A stretch of 64,000 nucleotides of DNA. It comes from Microdochium bolleyi (lineage: Eukaryota; Ascomycota; Sordariomycetes; Xylariales; Microdochiaceae). The notes below the pieces were generated by a model. It worked only from the letters and a program-made list of their open reading frames with translations, searched no databases and was not told the origin of the DNA. Each line of letters starts with the position of its first letter. The stretch's first letter is position 1. Below, piece after piece: positions 12,051-22,421 of this stretch. Location: assembly GCA_001566295.1 (NCBI GenBank), contig KQ964249.1, forward strand, positions 248,001-312,000. The letters are read 5' to 3'. A program made the translations under genes and the position numbers.

Positions 12051-12129
12051 GGCCGGTTGGCGCAATGGTAGCGCGTTGCTTTCCGGCTCTGTCTGGCAAA
12101 GGTTGCGGGTTCGAGTCCCGTGCTGGTCG
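12051..12129 (+). tRNA. tRNA-Arg (anticodon CCG) with a 7-nt intron
   Basis: A complete cloverleaf can be folded. The acceptor stem pairs GGCCGGT with GCTGGTC, using three G-U pairs. The D arm is GCGC-AATGGTA-GCGC. The anticodon stem is TTGCT (12076-12080) with GGCAA (12095-12099). The T arm is GCGGG-TTCGAGT-CCCGT. The discriminator base is G. The anticodon region is 14 nt instead of 7, which fits anticodon CCG at 12083-12085, G at position 37, and an intron of seven bases (12087-12093) at the standard site between positions 37 and 38. CCG reads the Arg codon CGG. The mature molecule is 72 nt without CCA. A run of seven T follows 13 nt downstream. The fold is solid. The anticodon call depends on the intron placement. 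Confidence 0.8.
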
Positions 12130-12142
12130 CATGTAAAGATTC

Positions 12143-12149
12143 TTTTTTT
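12143..12149 (+). terminator. RNA polymerase III terminator of the tRNA gene
   Basis: Seven consecutive T residues, 14 nt after the 3' end of the tRNA. Runs of five or more T end Pol III transcription in fungi. Confidence 0.7.
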
Positions 12150-12791
12150 GTTACCTGCCGGTAACGGGTCAGCCTGCTTCAAAGGCTCCATGGGTAAGTT
12201 TTTTGTTGCTCCTTTTAGGTTCCCGAGGTCCACTTGAGTTGGCCTACGTTCTGTCTATGTCTTTGAGTGGAAGTCACCCAATACCCGAAGTGTTGTCGTT
12301 TCATTTATCTTCTTCCATCAGAGGCGGCATAACGTCTTGACTGGCTTCGCTTGTGCTGGGACATTCTGTCATCCATTGTCTTCAATTGTTGTCTTTCATA
12401 CAGCGCTTCATTGTCGGAAGGCGCATCACCTTCTGCTGATCCGAGGGAAAAGACGGTGGGGCTGTGGCAAAGACATGCAACAGAGCTGGACGTCCACAAA
12501 TGCTCAAACGGAGATATGCAAACATATCACGAACCATGCGGGGAATTAACAAACCATGATATGTGTTAAAGAGACAATGTGCTTTTTTCTTTCCGTCTAC
12601 CTTGTCTTTTTTGTTTTGGATAACCCAACACAGGGCCCGAACAATATCTAGAGTGTATCACAGGGAGCTCCGCCCATCTATCGCTCAGATCCCGCTAGTT
12701 GGTATCTCCTTCTGCGTGACTGTAAGTATACGAGTCGGGACAGAAATTGCCGGCCCCTAACTCCCGCTGTCGCGCTTAATTGCTTGCAGAC
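12150..12791. other. spacer between the tRNA and the NAA15 stop codon
   Basis: About 640 bases, presumably including the 3' UTR of NAA15. No further gene is seen. Confidence 0.5.
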
Positions 12792-15382
12792 TCAAGCGAA
12801 CATCGTCACCTCTGGCCACTTCTTGTGTGCCGCGGCCTTAAACGAGTCAGCCTCCGAGCTGCGCCAGTTGCGCAGGATGGCGTACGCCTCGAGAGCCTGG
12901 TCGTGCTCGAGGCTTTCGAGGTCCAGGACACTCGCCAGGTCCTTCTCGGCCTTGGCAGAGTCTTCACCCAGCAGCTTCGCTGTCCGGGCTGCCGCGATGA
13001 CGTGCAGCGCGCTGTCCCGGTGCTCGGCGAGGAAGTCGGCGTTGTACTTCTTGAGATCGGCCTTGGCGTCGAGGACCGTGAAGTCGGACTTGATGACCTC
13101 GGCAACCTTGGCAGGCAGGGAGTCAAGCTTGGAATTGATGGCTGTGCGGAAACGAACAGCCTGTTCGTGCACGCTGGGGTTGCTGGGATCGAGGGCCAGA
13201 GCCGCATTGAGGCACCCCAAGGCGAGGACATATTTCTCTGTTAGGTCTGTTAGCTGGAATGACTTGGCCACAAGACTACCCTATTTCTGCAAGAACTTAC
13301 CTCTCCTGAGATAGACCTCGAATCCAGCGATCTGACCGTCAATGTTCTTTGGGCTATGCTCGAGGATCGGTACGAGGAACTTGGTAGCTTCCGCCAGAGG
13401 CTCGGTCGTGGCAGCAAGCTTCTGACCATAGGGGTCATCGTCCTTCTTCACAGGCTCGCCAGTAGCGGTCTTGGCCTTGTTGGGGTCCTGCTTGCTCGCC
13501 TTCTCGGCAGCCTCTTTCTCTGCCTTCTGAGCGTCCTTGCGTGCCTTCTTGGCAGCCTTCTTCCTTTCCGCCTCGGCTTCGTCGTCCGCCGATCCATTCA
13601 CGCCGTTTGTCGCAGATCGGCCATCGTGCATGCTAATGTACAACGCGATCGCGTCAAGGGCCGCACGTGTGTAGATGGGATGCTCACGCAGCTTGTCCTC
13701 CCACCGGATCATATCCATGTAGGAAGCGAGCTGCCCCTTTCTGAGCGAGAAACTGTGAAAGTCGAACTGGTCCTCCTGCCAAACGTCAAAGATATTGTAG
13801 ATTGTGTGGAACCGCTTGAGCGCAAGCGCCACGTCTCCTCGTCGTACGTAAGCCTCGCCATCTTCGGTCAAGAACCACATGCATTGCATGTCAATCAGTT
13901 CGGCGAGAGGACCATTAGGCGAGTCAGCCCTAGTGAAGAGGGCAAACGTCTTGAGCGCCTTCTCGTTCTCGTTGTTGCGAAGCATGTACTTGACGGATTT
14001 CGAGTTGATGTATCGGTCCTTCAGATCGAGGTTCCGCGCCTGGTCCATGATCTCCGAGGCTTTCTGCGTGTTGCCTTGGTGCTTGAATATTCTTGCCTTC
14101 ATCATGTGGAACTCGACATTCTTGGGCATGAGGGAAATGCCCTTCTCAACGTATTCCAACGATTTAGACAGATCTCTCGACAAGTGGTAGTTGTAGTGCT
14201 GGGCCAGGAAGTACAGCGCAGCTGTCTCGCCCTTGAAGTCGCTGCTTGCGGTCTTTTCTGAAGCCTCCTTCTCCTTGGTCTCAAGGTAGTCGAGTGCAAG
14301 AGACTCTAGCGTGTCCTTCTTGTCTGTGTTCTTGTAGAGATGCTTAAGGTTGGCGAATGTTGATGGCACGCCCCGGTCGAGCATGTATGTCAGGTACTGT
14401 TCGGCGGCCTCTTCGAAAGCGTCGTCTGCAGCATGGTTAGAACACTACGGCCACATCAATCACAGCTTCTCAACATACCTTCGAGAAAATCCAACGGCAA
14501 CCGTTTGGGGGCATCAGCTCGAGGAAACTTCGTGGCATACTCAACATATACTGCCTTCCTGGCGGCTTGGTCGTCCGCGGAGATATCAAGCACCTCGATG
14601 AGCTTGTCATAGTATTCGGCATGATCAGGATTCCTCTCCAGAAGTGCGCGATAGGCCTTGGCTGCCTCCTCTTTCTTGCCGAGCTTCGCGAGGTACTCGG
14701 CCCGGCGCTCCAGCACGTACAGTCTGTCCATCCCGTGCTTCGCTATCGACTCGAGGTGATCCAATGCCCTCTGGTATTCGCCGGTCTCGGCAATGATGTA
14801 GTTCTTGTACTTGAGCGCCTCGGAATGCTCAAGGTCGGTCTTTGATGGCGGTGTCTTGAGCGACTCTTCGTACGACGTCAGGACCTTCTCGGCCTGTGCA
14901 AGGTCCCCCGCGAGATGGTGAGCAATGGCGAGAGCGCTCCAGTTCTGCCGCACCTGCGGCCTTGCTTGCAGCATAGCTGTCCGGCTCTGGATATAGCCCT
15001 GATAGTCACGCATCTGCGCCTGCAGGAGCGCCAGATCCCGCTGAATCTGTGCAGACTCGGGCTCGAGTCTGAGGGCAAACTTGTACGCCTTGATCGCCTC
15101 CTCGAAGTTCTTCTGGTGGCGGTACAGCAGGCCGTAGACGTGCCAGCAGATGTGCGACTTCATGTCGGCAGTCAGCGCTTCCTTGCCCAGGGCAAACGCC
15201 TCGTCCGTCTTGCCCTGCTGGTTGAGGATCAGGGCCTTCATGGCCATTGTGTCGCCATGCTTTGGGTTTTTCTTGAGAATCTGCTCCGCAGCCTTGAGTC
15301 CTCTCTTATACTGCTTGTCTTCGTAGTTCCGAATGACCTGTCGGAAGAGCGAGCTCTCCTTCGCGCTGAGGGGTTGCGGCAT
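12792..15382 (-). CDS. NAT1: NatA N-terminal acetyltransferase auxiliary subunit (NAA15/NAT1)
   Basis: Three exons (15382-14479, 14425-13301, 13237-12792) with introns of 53 and 63 nt join in phase to 824 residues, the usual length for the family. The N-terminus (MPQPLSAKESSLFRQVIRNY, then KAAEQILKKNPKHGDT and QGKTDEAFALGKEAL) is characteristic of Nat1/NAA15, and the protein is built of tetratricopeptide repeats. A Lys/Ala-rich segment (KKAAKKARKDAQKAEK) in the second half matches the charged stretch of orthologues. NAA15 is the ribosome-docking scaffold that holds the catalytic subunit NAA10. Together they acetylate protein N-termini co-translationally after Met removal (Ser, Ala, Thr and others). 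The second junction gives RRE-KYVLALGCLNAA, which restores conserved sequence. Introns carry AACAG/CTAAC-type ends. Confidence in the identity is high. Confidence 0.95.
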
Positions 15383-16035
15383 GGCGGGCGGTAGGTGCGG
15401 CTCCTACGCCGTCGGGGCAAGCGACTCGGTGGGTGGTGAAGAAGCCGAGTGCGTGATGCTGACAGCGGCGCGTGCTGGGCTGTTGTCGGTGACGCACGTG
15501 AGCTCCGGTGTGAAGTGCAGAGAAGTGTGGTCGAAATTCGAAGCTCGAACTCTGAGCTTAGTGGTCAAGGACAACGTGGGGCAAGGGCGGCGTCGCAGCG
15601 GAAAGGGACAGGTTGTCGGCGGCACGGCCTGGGGTGGACCGTGGAGGGGCACCATGCATTGTGAGGGTGGTTAAATAACGGGCCCGAAAACGGACGCAAG
15701 CACACTCGATTGACAACATTGAACGGCCGACGACCGAACAACAATAGAGGCAATTACCCGAGGAAAACTGTTACTGGCTAGTCCAGAGCATTGCGTCGCC
15801 CTCAAAGAGTCTAGGCCACACCATTCACGTGTCAGAGCATGAGCTTCTCTAAGAAGAGAGATCTTCACACGGGGCGGAGCGTCTTCACGAAGACACCCAT
15901 CTTTTCTATGAGTTGGGAATTACACCGCTGTGTAATTTAATGCTGATATGTCTTATAATACAAGAATAATACAATGGCAGTGAACCATCAACGCCGTGCT
16001 CATCTATCCTTGAAATCAAAGTCTGGCTTCCTTCA
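15383..16035. other. promoter region of NAA15 and 3' flank of the MIX23 gene
   Basis: About 650 bases between two minus-strand genes. Nothing beyond ordinary flanking sequence is seen. Confidence 0.5.
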
Positions 16036-16699
16036 TTAGGCGCCAAGATGTCGTTGCGGGAACGCCTTGTGCTGCCCGTGTCTCCAAGTATCAAGAGCCT
16101 GCTCAGCATCGGTAAGCGTAGGCCCGCATCGCTCGGCCAACACGGCCCAGGTTCGCGAGCGCACAATTTTCTCGACACCTCTTTCTTGCCGCATCAGGTT
16201 TGCCAGCTGCTCTGTCCTTGGCTCGCGTGGGAAGTAACGCGCGGAATAAGGGTCCAGTCTCTCGTTGACGACTCGATCACGATTCTTCTCCGTCTCGGAC
16301 GCCCTCAGTGCGATCTCCGGGTCGTCCGGGTCCGGGCTTGTGGCAACCAGAGAACAGTATGTGAGGACATCAGACCGGTTCTGCCAGGATGGAAAGAGCA
16401 CTTTGTTCTTGAATTCCTCACAGGCCACGGCACTGATATGTTGCCGTGGATGGTGTGGTGTCCGTGTCGCGGTAGATCTGGGATCAAATCCAGCCTTGGC
16501 GGGTGTCACGAGAGCATTGAGACTTTGCGTGATGGAGTCGTCCACCGTGCTCCGAGACAGTCGCAAGAAATCTGCAAATCTGCGTCAGAACTTTTGATTG
16601 CTTTCGCGTACATCTGCGCAAGAAGTTCTCACCTCGCAGGGCGACCGTTGAGAAACAGAACTGTGGCGTGAGTCGGGGTTGGGGAGAAGATTCGGTCAT
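16036..16699 (-). CDS. MIX23 / caffeine-induced death protein 2 (Cid2) family mitochondrial protein
   Basis: Two exons (16699-16633 and 16571-16036) around a 61-nt intron (GTGAGA...TTTGCAG) give 200 residues. After splicing the N-terminus reads QFCFSTVALRDFLRLSRSTV followed by DDSITQSLNALV, the signature of the MIX23/CCDC58/Cid2 family: a Cys followed by a hydrophobic helix and R-T-V/I-D-D. The C-terminal half contains RDRVVNERL, LMRQERGVEKIVRSRTW and a final ERCGP, all typical. Cysteines are at 15, 73, 95 and 171. In yeast Mix23 is a small twin-Cys protein of the mitochondrial intermembrane space that helps import under stress; the S. pombe relative is Cid2. The gene is divergent from RPT5, with 631 nt between the two ATGs. 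The family call rests on motif memory, not on a search. Confidence 0.8.
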
Positions 16700-17330
16700 G
16701 GTGTTCGTGCTTGCATCACTCAGGCTCCTGGACGGCGACACCGGCGCCTTTGACCATAAGATCCCAGCCAGGATGTTGGCTGCCGTGACCAAAGCGATTC
16801 AACGATTCAGTGGTGTGCAGGTGAACCAGATCAGCAATACACGTTGGATAAAATCAAGGCTGACTGAGCTATGCTGGGGAAGTTATTGAGCGAAAGCTGC
16901 AGGTGTCATTGGCAACGATTCCCAAGCTGAGATAAATGTAGAGCTCGGCCAACGTTTGATGACGCGACTCTGAGCTCTGGAAACCCAAGGGGATTAGGTA
17001 AGCTTCACCTCCCACTAGCCGAGAACAGCTTCCCTAGTACCTTATTTGTGCATGTGGTGGGATAGCTGCATAATGGGAAGGCTCGGGGCAACGCAATGGG
17101 GCTCCTGCCTGCGCGACAGGCGAGCAGGGTCCCCACCAAGCCATGCCTGAGGGACGGCTGTCATGTTGCTCCGAGCTCACCACAGCATCAACGCATCCCA
17201 CCAAACAGTCCATCACCACGCGACACGACAGAACTTCAACCCGTGTCTTACAGCTCGATCTCGACTTCCACTAGAGCTTTGAAGCTCCAGCTATCTTGCC
17301 AGGAGCTCGACCTAAACACAGCTCCTCGCG
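16700..17330. promoter_or_regulatory. shared divergent promoter of MIX23-like gene and RPT5
   Basis: 631 nt separate the two start codons on opposite strands, so both promoters lie here. I looked for the yeast Rpn4 element GGTGGCAAA on both strands and saw no exact copy. No strong TATA box is present next to either gene. Confidence 0.55.
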
Positions 17331-18957
17331 ATGTCGAGCACGCAAGATACCGGTGCCACCGCCCGCCGCGGCTCCGATGACGACAAAGACCCCAAGAAGA
17401 ACAGCACAGGGGACGCAACAGCCGCGGATGCTACCAAGGCCGGAGGTGACGATGCCGAGATGGAAGATGCTGAGCCTGAGGAGGAGGAGATCCTGGACGA
17501 GGAGATCCTAGGCCTCAGTACACAGGACCTCCAGATGCGGAAACGCCTGCTGGAGAACGACGCCAGAATCATGAAGAGCGAGTTCCAGAGGTTATCGCAC
17601 GAGAAGGCGACCATGGGCGAGAAGATCAAGGAGAATATGGAGAAGATTGCCAACAACCGGTGAGTCAGCGGTCTCTCTTATTGCACAACTGTTTACATAG
17701 TCACCGTGCGTTCACGAGGCATCCCCGATTACCTGGCTAATATCACTTCCAGGCAACTGCCCTACCTCGTAGGCAACGTAGTTGAGCTTCTCGACCTTGA
17801 CCCCACAGCCGAGTCCTCCGAAGAAGGTGCCAACATCGACCTCGATGCCACACGCGTTGGCAAGTCTGCCGTGATCAAGACCTCGACGAGACAGACCATC
17901 TTCCTCCCTCTCATCGGCTTGGTCGACCCGGCTACACTGAAGCCAGGCGACCTGATTGGAGTGAACAAAGATTCCTACCTCATTCTCGATACCCTCCCCG
18001 CCGAGTACGACAGCAGGGTCAAGGCCATGGAGGTCGATGAGAAGCCAACAGAAAAATACACCGATGTTGGTGGTCTGGACAAGCAAATAGAAGAGCTCGT
18101 AGAAGCTATCGTCTGGCCGATGAAGGAAGCTGAACGCTTCAAGAAGATTGGCATCAAGGCCCCGAAAGGTAAGCAAATACTCACACGTTTTGGACTTGTG
18201 CCTCGCAGGACCATGCTAATCAGTCCGTCAATTACTTAGGTGCGCTCATGTACGGCCCCCCTGGCACTGGAAAGACGCTCCTTGCGCGTGCCTGTGCGGC
18301 ACAGACCGACGCCACCTTCCTGAAGCTCGCCGGACCTCAGCTCGTCCAAATGTTCATAGGTGACGGTGCCAAGCTAGTCCGCGATGCATTCGCACTTGCG
18401 AAGGAGAAGGCGCCAGCGATTATCTTCATCGATGAGCTCGATGCTGTAGGTACGAAGCGTTTCGACAGCGAGAAGAGCGGTGATCGAGAGGTGCAGCGGA
18501 CAATGTTGGAGCTTCTCAACCAGCTGGACGGCTTTGCCTCAGATGATCGGATCAAGGTTCTGGCCGCGACAAATCGTGTCGATGTGCTCGACCCTGCTCT
18601 GCTTCGATCAGGCCGACTCGACAGGAAGATTGAGTTCCCCCTACCGAACGAAGAAGCCAGAGCACAGATCATGAGAATCCACTCGCGCAAGATGACAGTC
18701 GCCGACGGTGTAAATTGGAACGAGTTGGCGCGGAGCACGGACGAATTTGGTGGTGCCATGCTCAAGGCCGTCTGCGTTGAAGCTGGCATGATTGCGTTGC
18801 GCATGGGCAAGAACAAGATTGGCCATGAGCACTACGTGGACGCTATCACTGAGGTGCAGGCGAAGAAGAAGGAGGTACGTGCCCGCCATCCCGTGTGCTC
18901 ACCTGCGTTACAAGGCATTACTGACTTTTTCCCCAGACCGTCAACTTCTATGCGTAG
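17331..18957 (+). CDS. RPT5: 26S proteasome regulatory particle ATPase RPT5
   Basis: Four exons (17331-17659, 17753-18168, 18240-18874, 18937-18957) with introns of 93, 71 and 62 nt give 466 residues. The acidic N-terminus and coiled coil (residues about 60-108) lead into the OB domain and then a complete AAA+ module: Walker A GPPGTGKT (254-261), Walker B IIFIDELDA (309-317), and the second-region-of-homology segment around LRSGRLDRKIEFPLP. The last exon holds only seven codons and supplies the C-terminal HbYX motif ending F-Y-A, which docks into a pocket of the 20S core and opens its gate. RPT5 is one of the six ring ATPases that unfold ubiquitylated substrates. It is about 30 residues longer than the yeast protein, mostly in the acidic head. 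The FNGAQ-type motif near residue 418 reads FGGAM (see findings). Confidence 0.96.
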
Positions 18958-21947
18958 GCTTCTTCTCTCGTGGCGCGCGAGATTAGCCGGAAGGTGTGGG
19001 GGGTTAAACTTACGAGGGTTTCCCACGATAGACAAATGCATACGCTGTACATTCTCCAGCTGCAGTAAAACTTTCCGATCCGACACGGCTCAATAGACCT
19101 GGAAGTGGCTGCGCACGGCCTCCCCTGAGTTATGCTCGTCGCAAAGCCTTGCCGTGCCGATCATCAGTGACGATCTTCAATTACCAGCAGCATTCTTGCC
19201 TATAGGGAGCGGGTTGTCAAGCCTGCCCACAGCATTGGCTGCTCGGTGCTATGATAAATGCGATGTCATTCACCTGTTGGAAAAGTAAAGCATACTCTGT
19301 GTGCACCTAACAAGAACGCGCCTGACTGTAATCGCTCCACTGGGAAAACCTGTTTCAGCTTATCAGTGCTGTCATTGACCAGATCGGACGAGAATCGCTT
19401 CGTTCTTCCCACGAAGCATACCGAGCTCGTTCGATTAACCGGTCACATAATTGTCACACTGGCACAACATCATAATGCTCCGGTAGCTTGCAGCGAGGAC
19501 CAGCAGGGCCGCATTTACACGTGAAGAAGACCGGCGTCCGTGCATTGCGAGTGCTGCACGAGCCCTAATTACAACACGCAGGTACTACACGGGCGCTGGC
19601 TCGCTCATGACTGACAAAGCTCCTATATCTTGAATGATATCGGATTCTGGGAGCCTGGTGGCGAATCACAAACAGCGAGCCGGAGCTGGATTGAATTCGC
19701 CGTCACCACTGACACCATATAATTTGCCGACTATACCCCGGCCAGCTGGGGCAAAGTCTCCCACATCCCTGTCGTCCACACAGCCATGACCACACATGAG
19801 ATGGCCATTGACGTCGCCAGTGCCAACTTTTGGGGGCCCTCGAAAGCTGGGTCTGGAGAGATCGCCATCCACCCCTAATTCCGTCTCAACGCCGTGGGCA
19901 AGGATGCCATCTGATGCACAGCTGCAGCGAGGGCCCGGCGAAATCACCAGCCCGCTGGAGGACGCCCATGTGCTGTGCCTGGCGACACTTTGGGAAGCTC
20001 GGGAGGCGACTCTCGACATGCTACTAACCGCACTCAATCTATCGTGCCTCCACGTCAAGGATGGATAGTTGATGATGATCGTCCCAGGAGCGTTGCATTT
20101 AGCCACCCCCGGGAAAGCCACAAGTCGCCACCACGAGGTCCTTGGACGAATGCCATCGTCGTACCACGCATTGCTCGACCACCAAGGATGCCGACTTCTC
20201 GGCAGTAGCCACCCGGACGCCCTTGCTGCCCTCATGTGTAGACGTAGCTACCCTAGGGCGTTCATGCTTGGTCCACGGACTACGGAGTGAGTACCGCAGG
20301 GGCTCACAACTTTCTGGGCTATGCCAACTATTTCGCAGTGGACATCGGAGGATTAACTGAGCAGCACCCCGGCAGCAGTTTCCGATCTGAGACAACGTTG
20401 TCAGGGGTGAGCAAGGGCGGTGGGCCTTTGTCTTCGGAGCGAGCCGCCGCCTAGACAAAACGTCACTCCGCCATGGGGCTAGCGGGCGGACGGCTGCCAC
20501 AAGTTCCAACGGCCTCGCACCACGTTTGTTGCCAAGCGCGGGTAGCCGTGCATATGTATGCTCGCTCGCTTCTGTAAGGGGTTTAAGGGATCGTCATCGC
20601 CTCAACGCTCACGCGAAAACACGAACCGGATGACAGTCCACCTCCGCCTCAACAAGACCAAGCACTTTGTCATAACCTTGGCCATCGATGGGAGGCCTGT
20701 GAGCAGATCGCTCGGGGGTAGCCCGACTGCCGGTCCAGGGACAAGACCGCGAGCTGTTGGGCCACTCTGCATGACGAATGCAGAACCAGACAGACCAGAT
20801 CTGCTCGCTACTGCACCTCGATGCGGCCACTGGGCGGTCCACCCCGCAAAGCCGGAACTTTCGTCATTCGTGCCTGGCAGGGTCCAGGATGTCCGGGTGC
20901 TGGAGGTGGGCCGTGACGGTAAGACGGGTCTCGGTGCTCTGGAGTGAGTCGCTCTAAGGACCGACACGCAGCAAAGTGACAACATGCGCCAGCAAACACT
21001 TGACACTCGGACACTCTTGCCGGACCTGCGGCCCAGATCTGGTTACCTCAGCTTCATGCTACGGGTGTGGGCTCTTATCCGATGACCTGCATCGACATAT
21101 GGGTGCACAAAGCAAGGGCGAGACGTTGCATCGCACGGTAGAGCTCTCCACATACATCATCGCTGTGAACTGGCGAGACTGGGACTGACGACTGCGACTC
21201 GACGGTGAGGAAGACCTGATGTCGCCTCCTCCCCGAGGCTGGCATGGACCCTTGCAGTCCAGTGGTTGCTGGCCGCCAGCGGCGCGCCCATTGCGAGTCG
21301 GAGGCCCTCTCTCCAGCTGCGCAACCTCGGCGGGTGTCTTCGCCTGGCCGGCGCGCGGTGAAACCCTAGGTCAGCCACGTAAATCATACGCCGTCATACT
21401 CTTCATGCCTTAATGCTGTCGATCATCAATATCAGCCTCGTTAAGACGTGTCGGGCACCTGGGATTCGCGAGCACCGGAGAGATCTGCCCCCCCGGGCTG
21501 AGTCTCTCCTGGTCTTCGTCCCTGCTCGCCTGCCCCGATGCTGCTCCACTGCCACTGTCCTCCGTCTGTCCATGTCCATGTTCATGTCCATGTCCATGCC
21601 ATGTATCCGAAGACCAGGGTTGGACTTTTAGAGCCCATGGTGAGGGAGCCCGCTGTGCCCGAATATGCTCGGATCGACATCATCGACGACCTTTCCGGAG
21701 CATGAAAAAGTTGGCCAAGGTCGATGACTGCCAAACTGGGCAGCCTGGACCTCGAGGCCAATTGACCAATCGCGGTGGATAGCAGCCTTGCTTTCCCGCC
21801 ATGTTGACGATGTGGATGGTGCCAGGCTGAAGATGGTGGAGAGGCCGGGCCTTCCACTGTGCTCTTGATACGCGTTGACTGTATGTAGCAGTGAGTTCAT
21901 CGCGTAGCATCGTCATGAGCGGATCCCTCCCAGAGAACGTCCTCGAG
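18958..21947. other. intergenic region with a TGTCCA microsatellite
   Basis: About 3 kb between RPT5 and the hydrophobin promoter. Open frames are short (under 190 codons), overlapping and without domains. A hexanucleotide tract (TGTCCA units) lies at 21567-21599 and a near-match to TACGGAGTA at 20281-20289. Confidence 0.55.
21567..21599 (+). repeat. TGTCCA microsatellite
   Basis: About five and a half units of the hexamer TGTCCA, with one unit altered (TGTTCA). It lies in non-coding DNA about 0.5 kb upstream of the hydrophobin gene. Confidence 0.8.
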
Positions 21948-21954
21948 TATAAGA
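21948..21954 (+). promoter_or_regulatory. TATA box of the hydrophobin gene
   Basis: TATAAGA, 165 nt upstream of the hydrophobin ATG. It is followed by a C/T-rich leader typical of strongly expressed fungal genes. Confidence 0.5.
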
Positions 21955-22112
21955 ATCTGACTGTCTCCCTCGACTTCTACGGATATCTCGACTCCCATCT
22001 CCATCAAGCTCATCAACCATCAACCGCCTTCACCACTCACACATAACACACCTGTCCCAGACATCTTCTACACTTTTGTCCATCCCAAAAAACCCCCCTT
22101 AAATCAGCCAAA

Positions 22113-22421
22113 ATGCAGACCACCTTCGCCATCATCCTCGCCGCTGCGGCCACCGTCTTCGCTGCCCCCGCCGTCGACGTCGTTGAGTCCCGCCAGACCC
22201 CCTACGTTCCCTGCAGCGGCCTGTACATCAGCCCTCTGTGCTGTGCCACCGACGTCCTGGGCGTCGCCGACCTCGACTGCGCCAGCCCCTCGCGCGTCGT
22301 CACCGACCCGGCCGACTTCCAGGCTGCCTGCGCCACCGGCGGCCAGCGCGCCCGCTGCTGCTTCCTGCCCCTCCTCGGCCAGGGCGTGCTCTGCCAGACC
22401 CCCGCCGGCGTCGTCTACTAG
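22113..22421 (+). CDS. class II hydrophobin
   Basis: 102 residues in one open frame. Residues 1-18 are a signal peptide (A-rich core, F-A-A-P at the end), followed by a short propeptide. Eight cysteines show the hydrophobin order C34, C43-C44, C56, C73, C82-C83, C94. The gaps of 11, 16, 8 and 10 fit class II; the first gap of 8 is slightly short. Between them lie the family phrases ATDVLGVADLDC, CATGGQRARCC and LGQGVLCQTPAG. Class II hydrophobins are secreted, self-assemble at air-water interfaces and coat aerial hyphae and spores. Cerato-ulmin is a relative. No intron is needed, whereas many family members have one or two. The GC-rich third codon positions and TATA box suggest strong expression. 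Assignment is firm. Confidence 0.96.
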   Translation: MQTTFAIILAAAATVFAAPAVDVVESRQTPYVPCSGLYISPLCCATDVLGVADLDCASPSRVVTDPADFQAACATGGQRARCCFLPLLGQGVLCQTPAGVVY

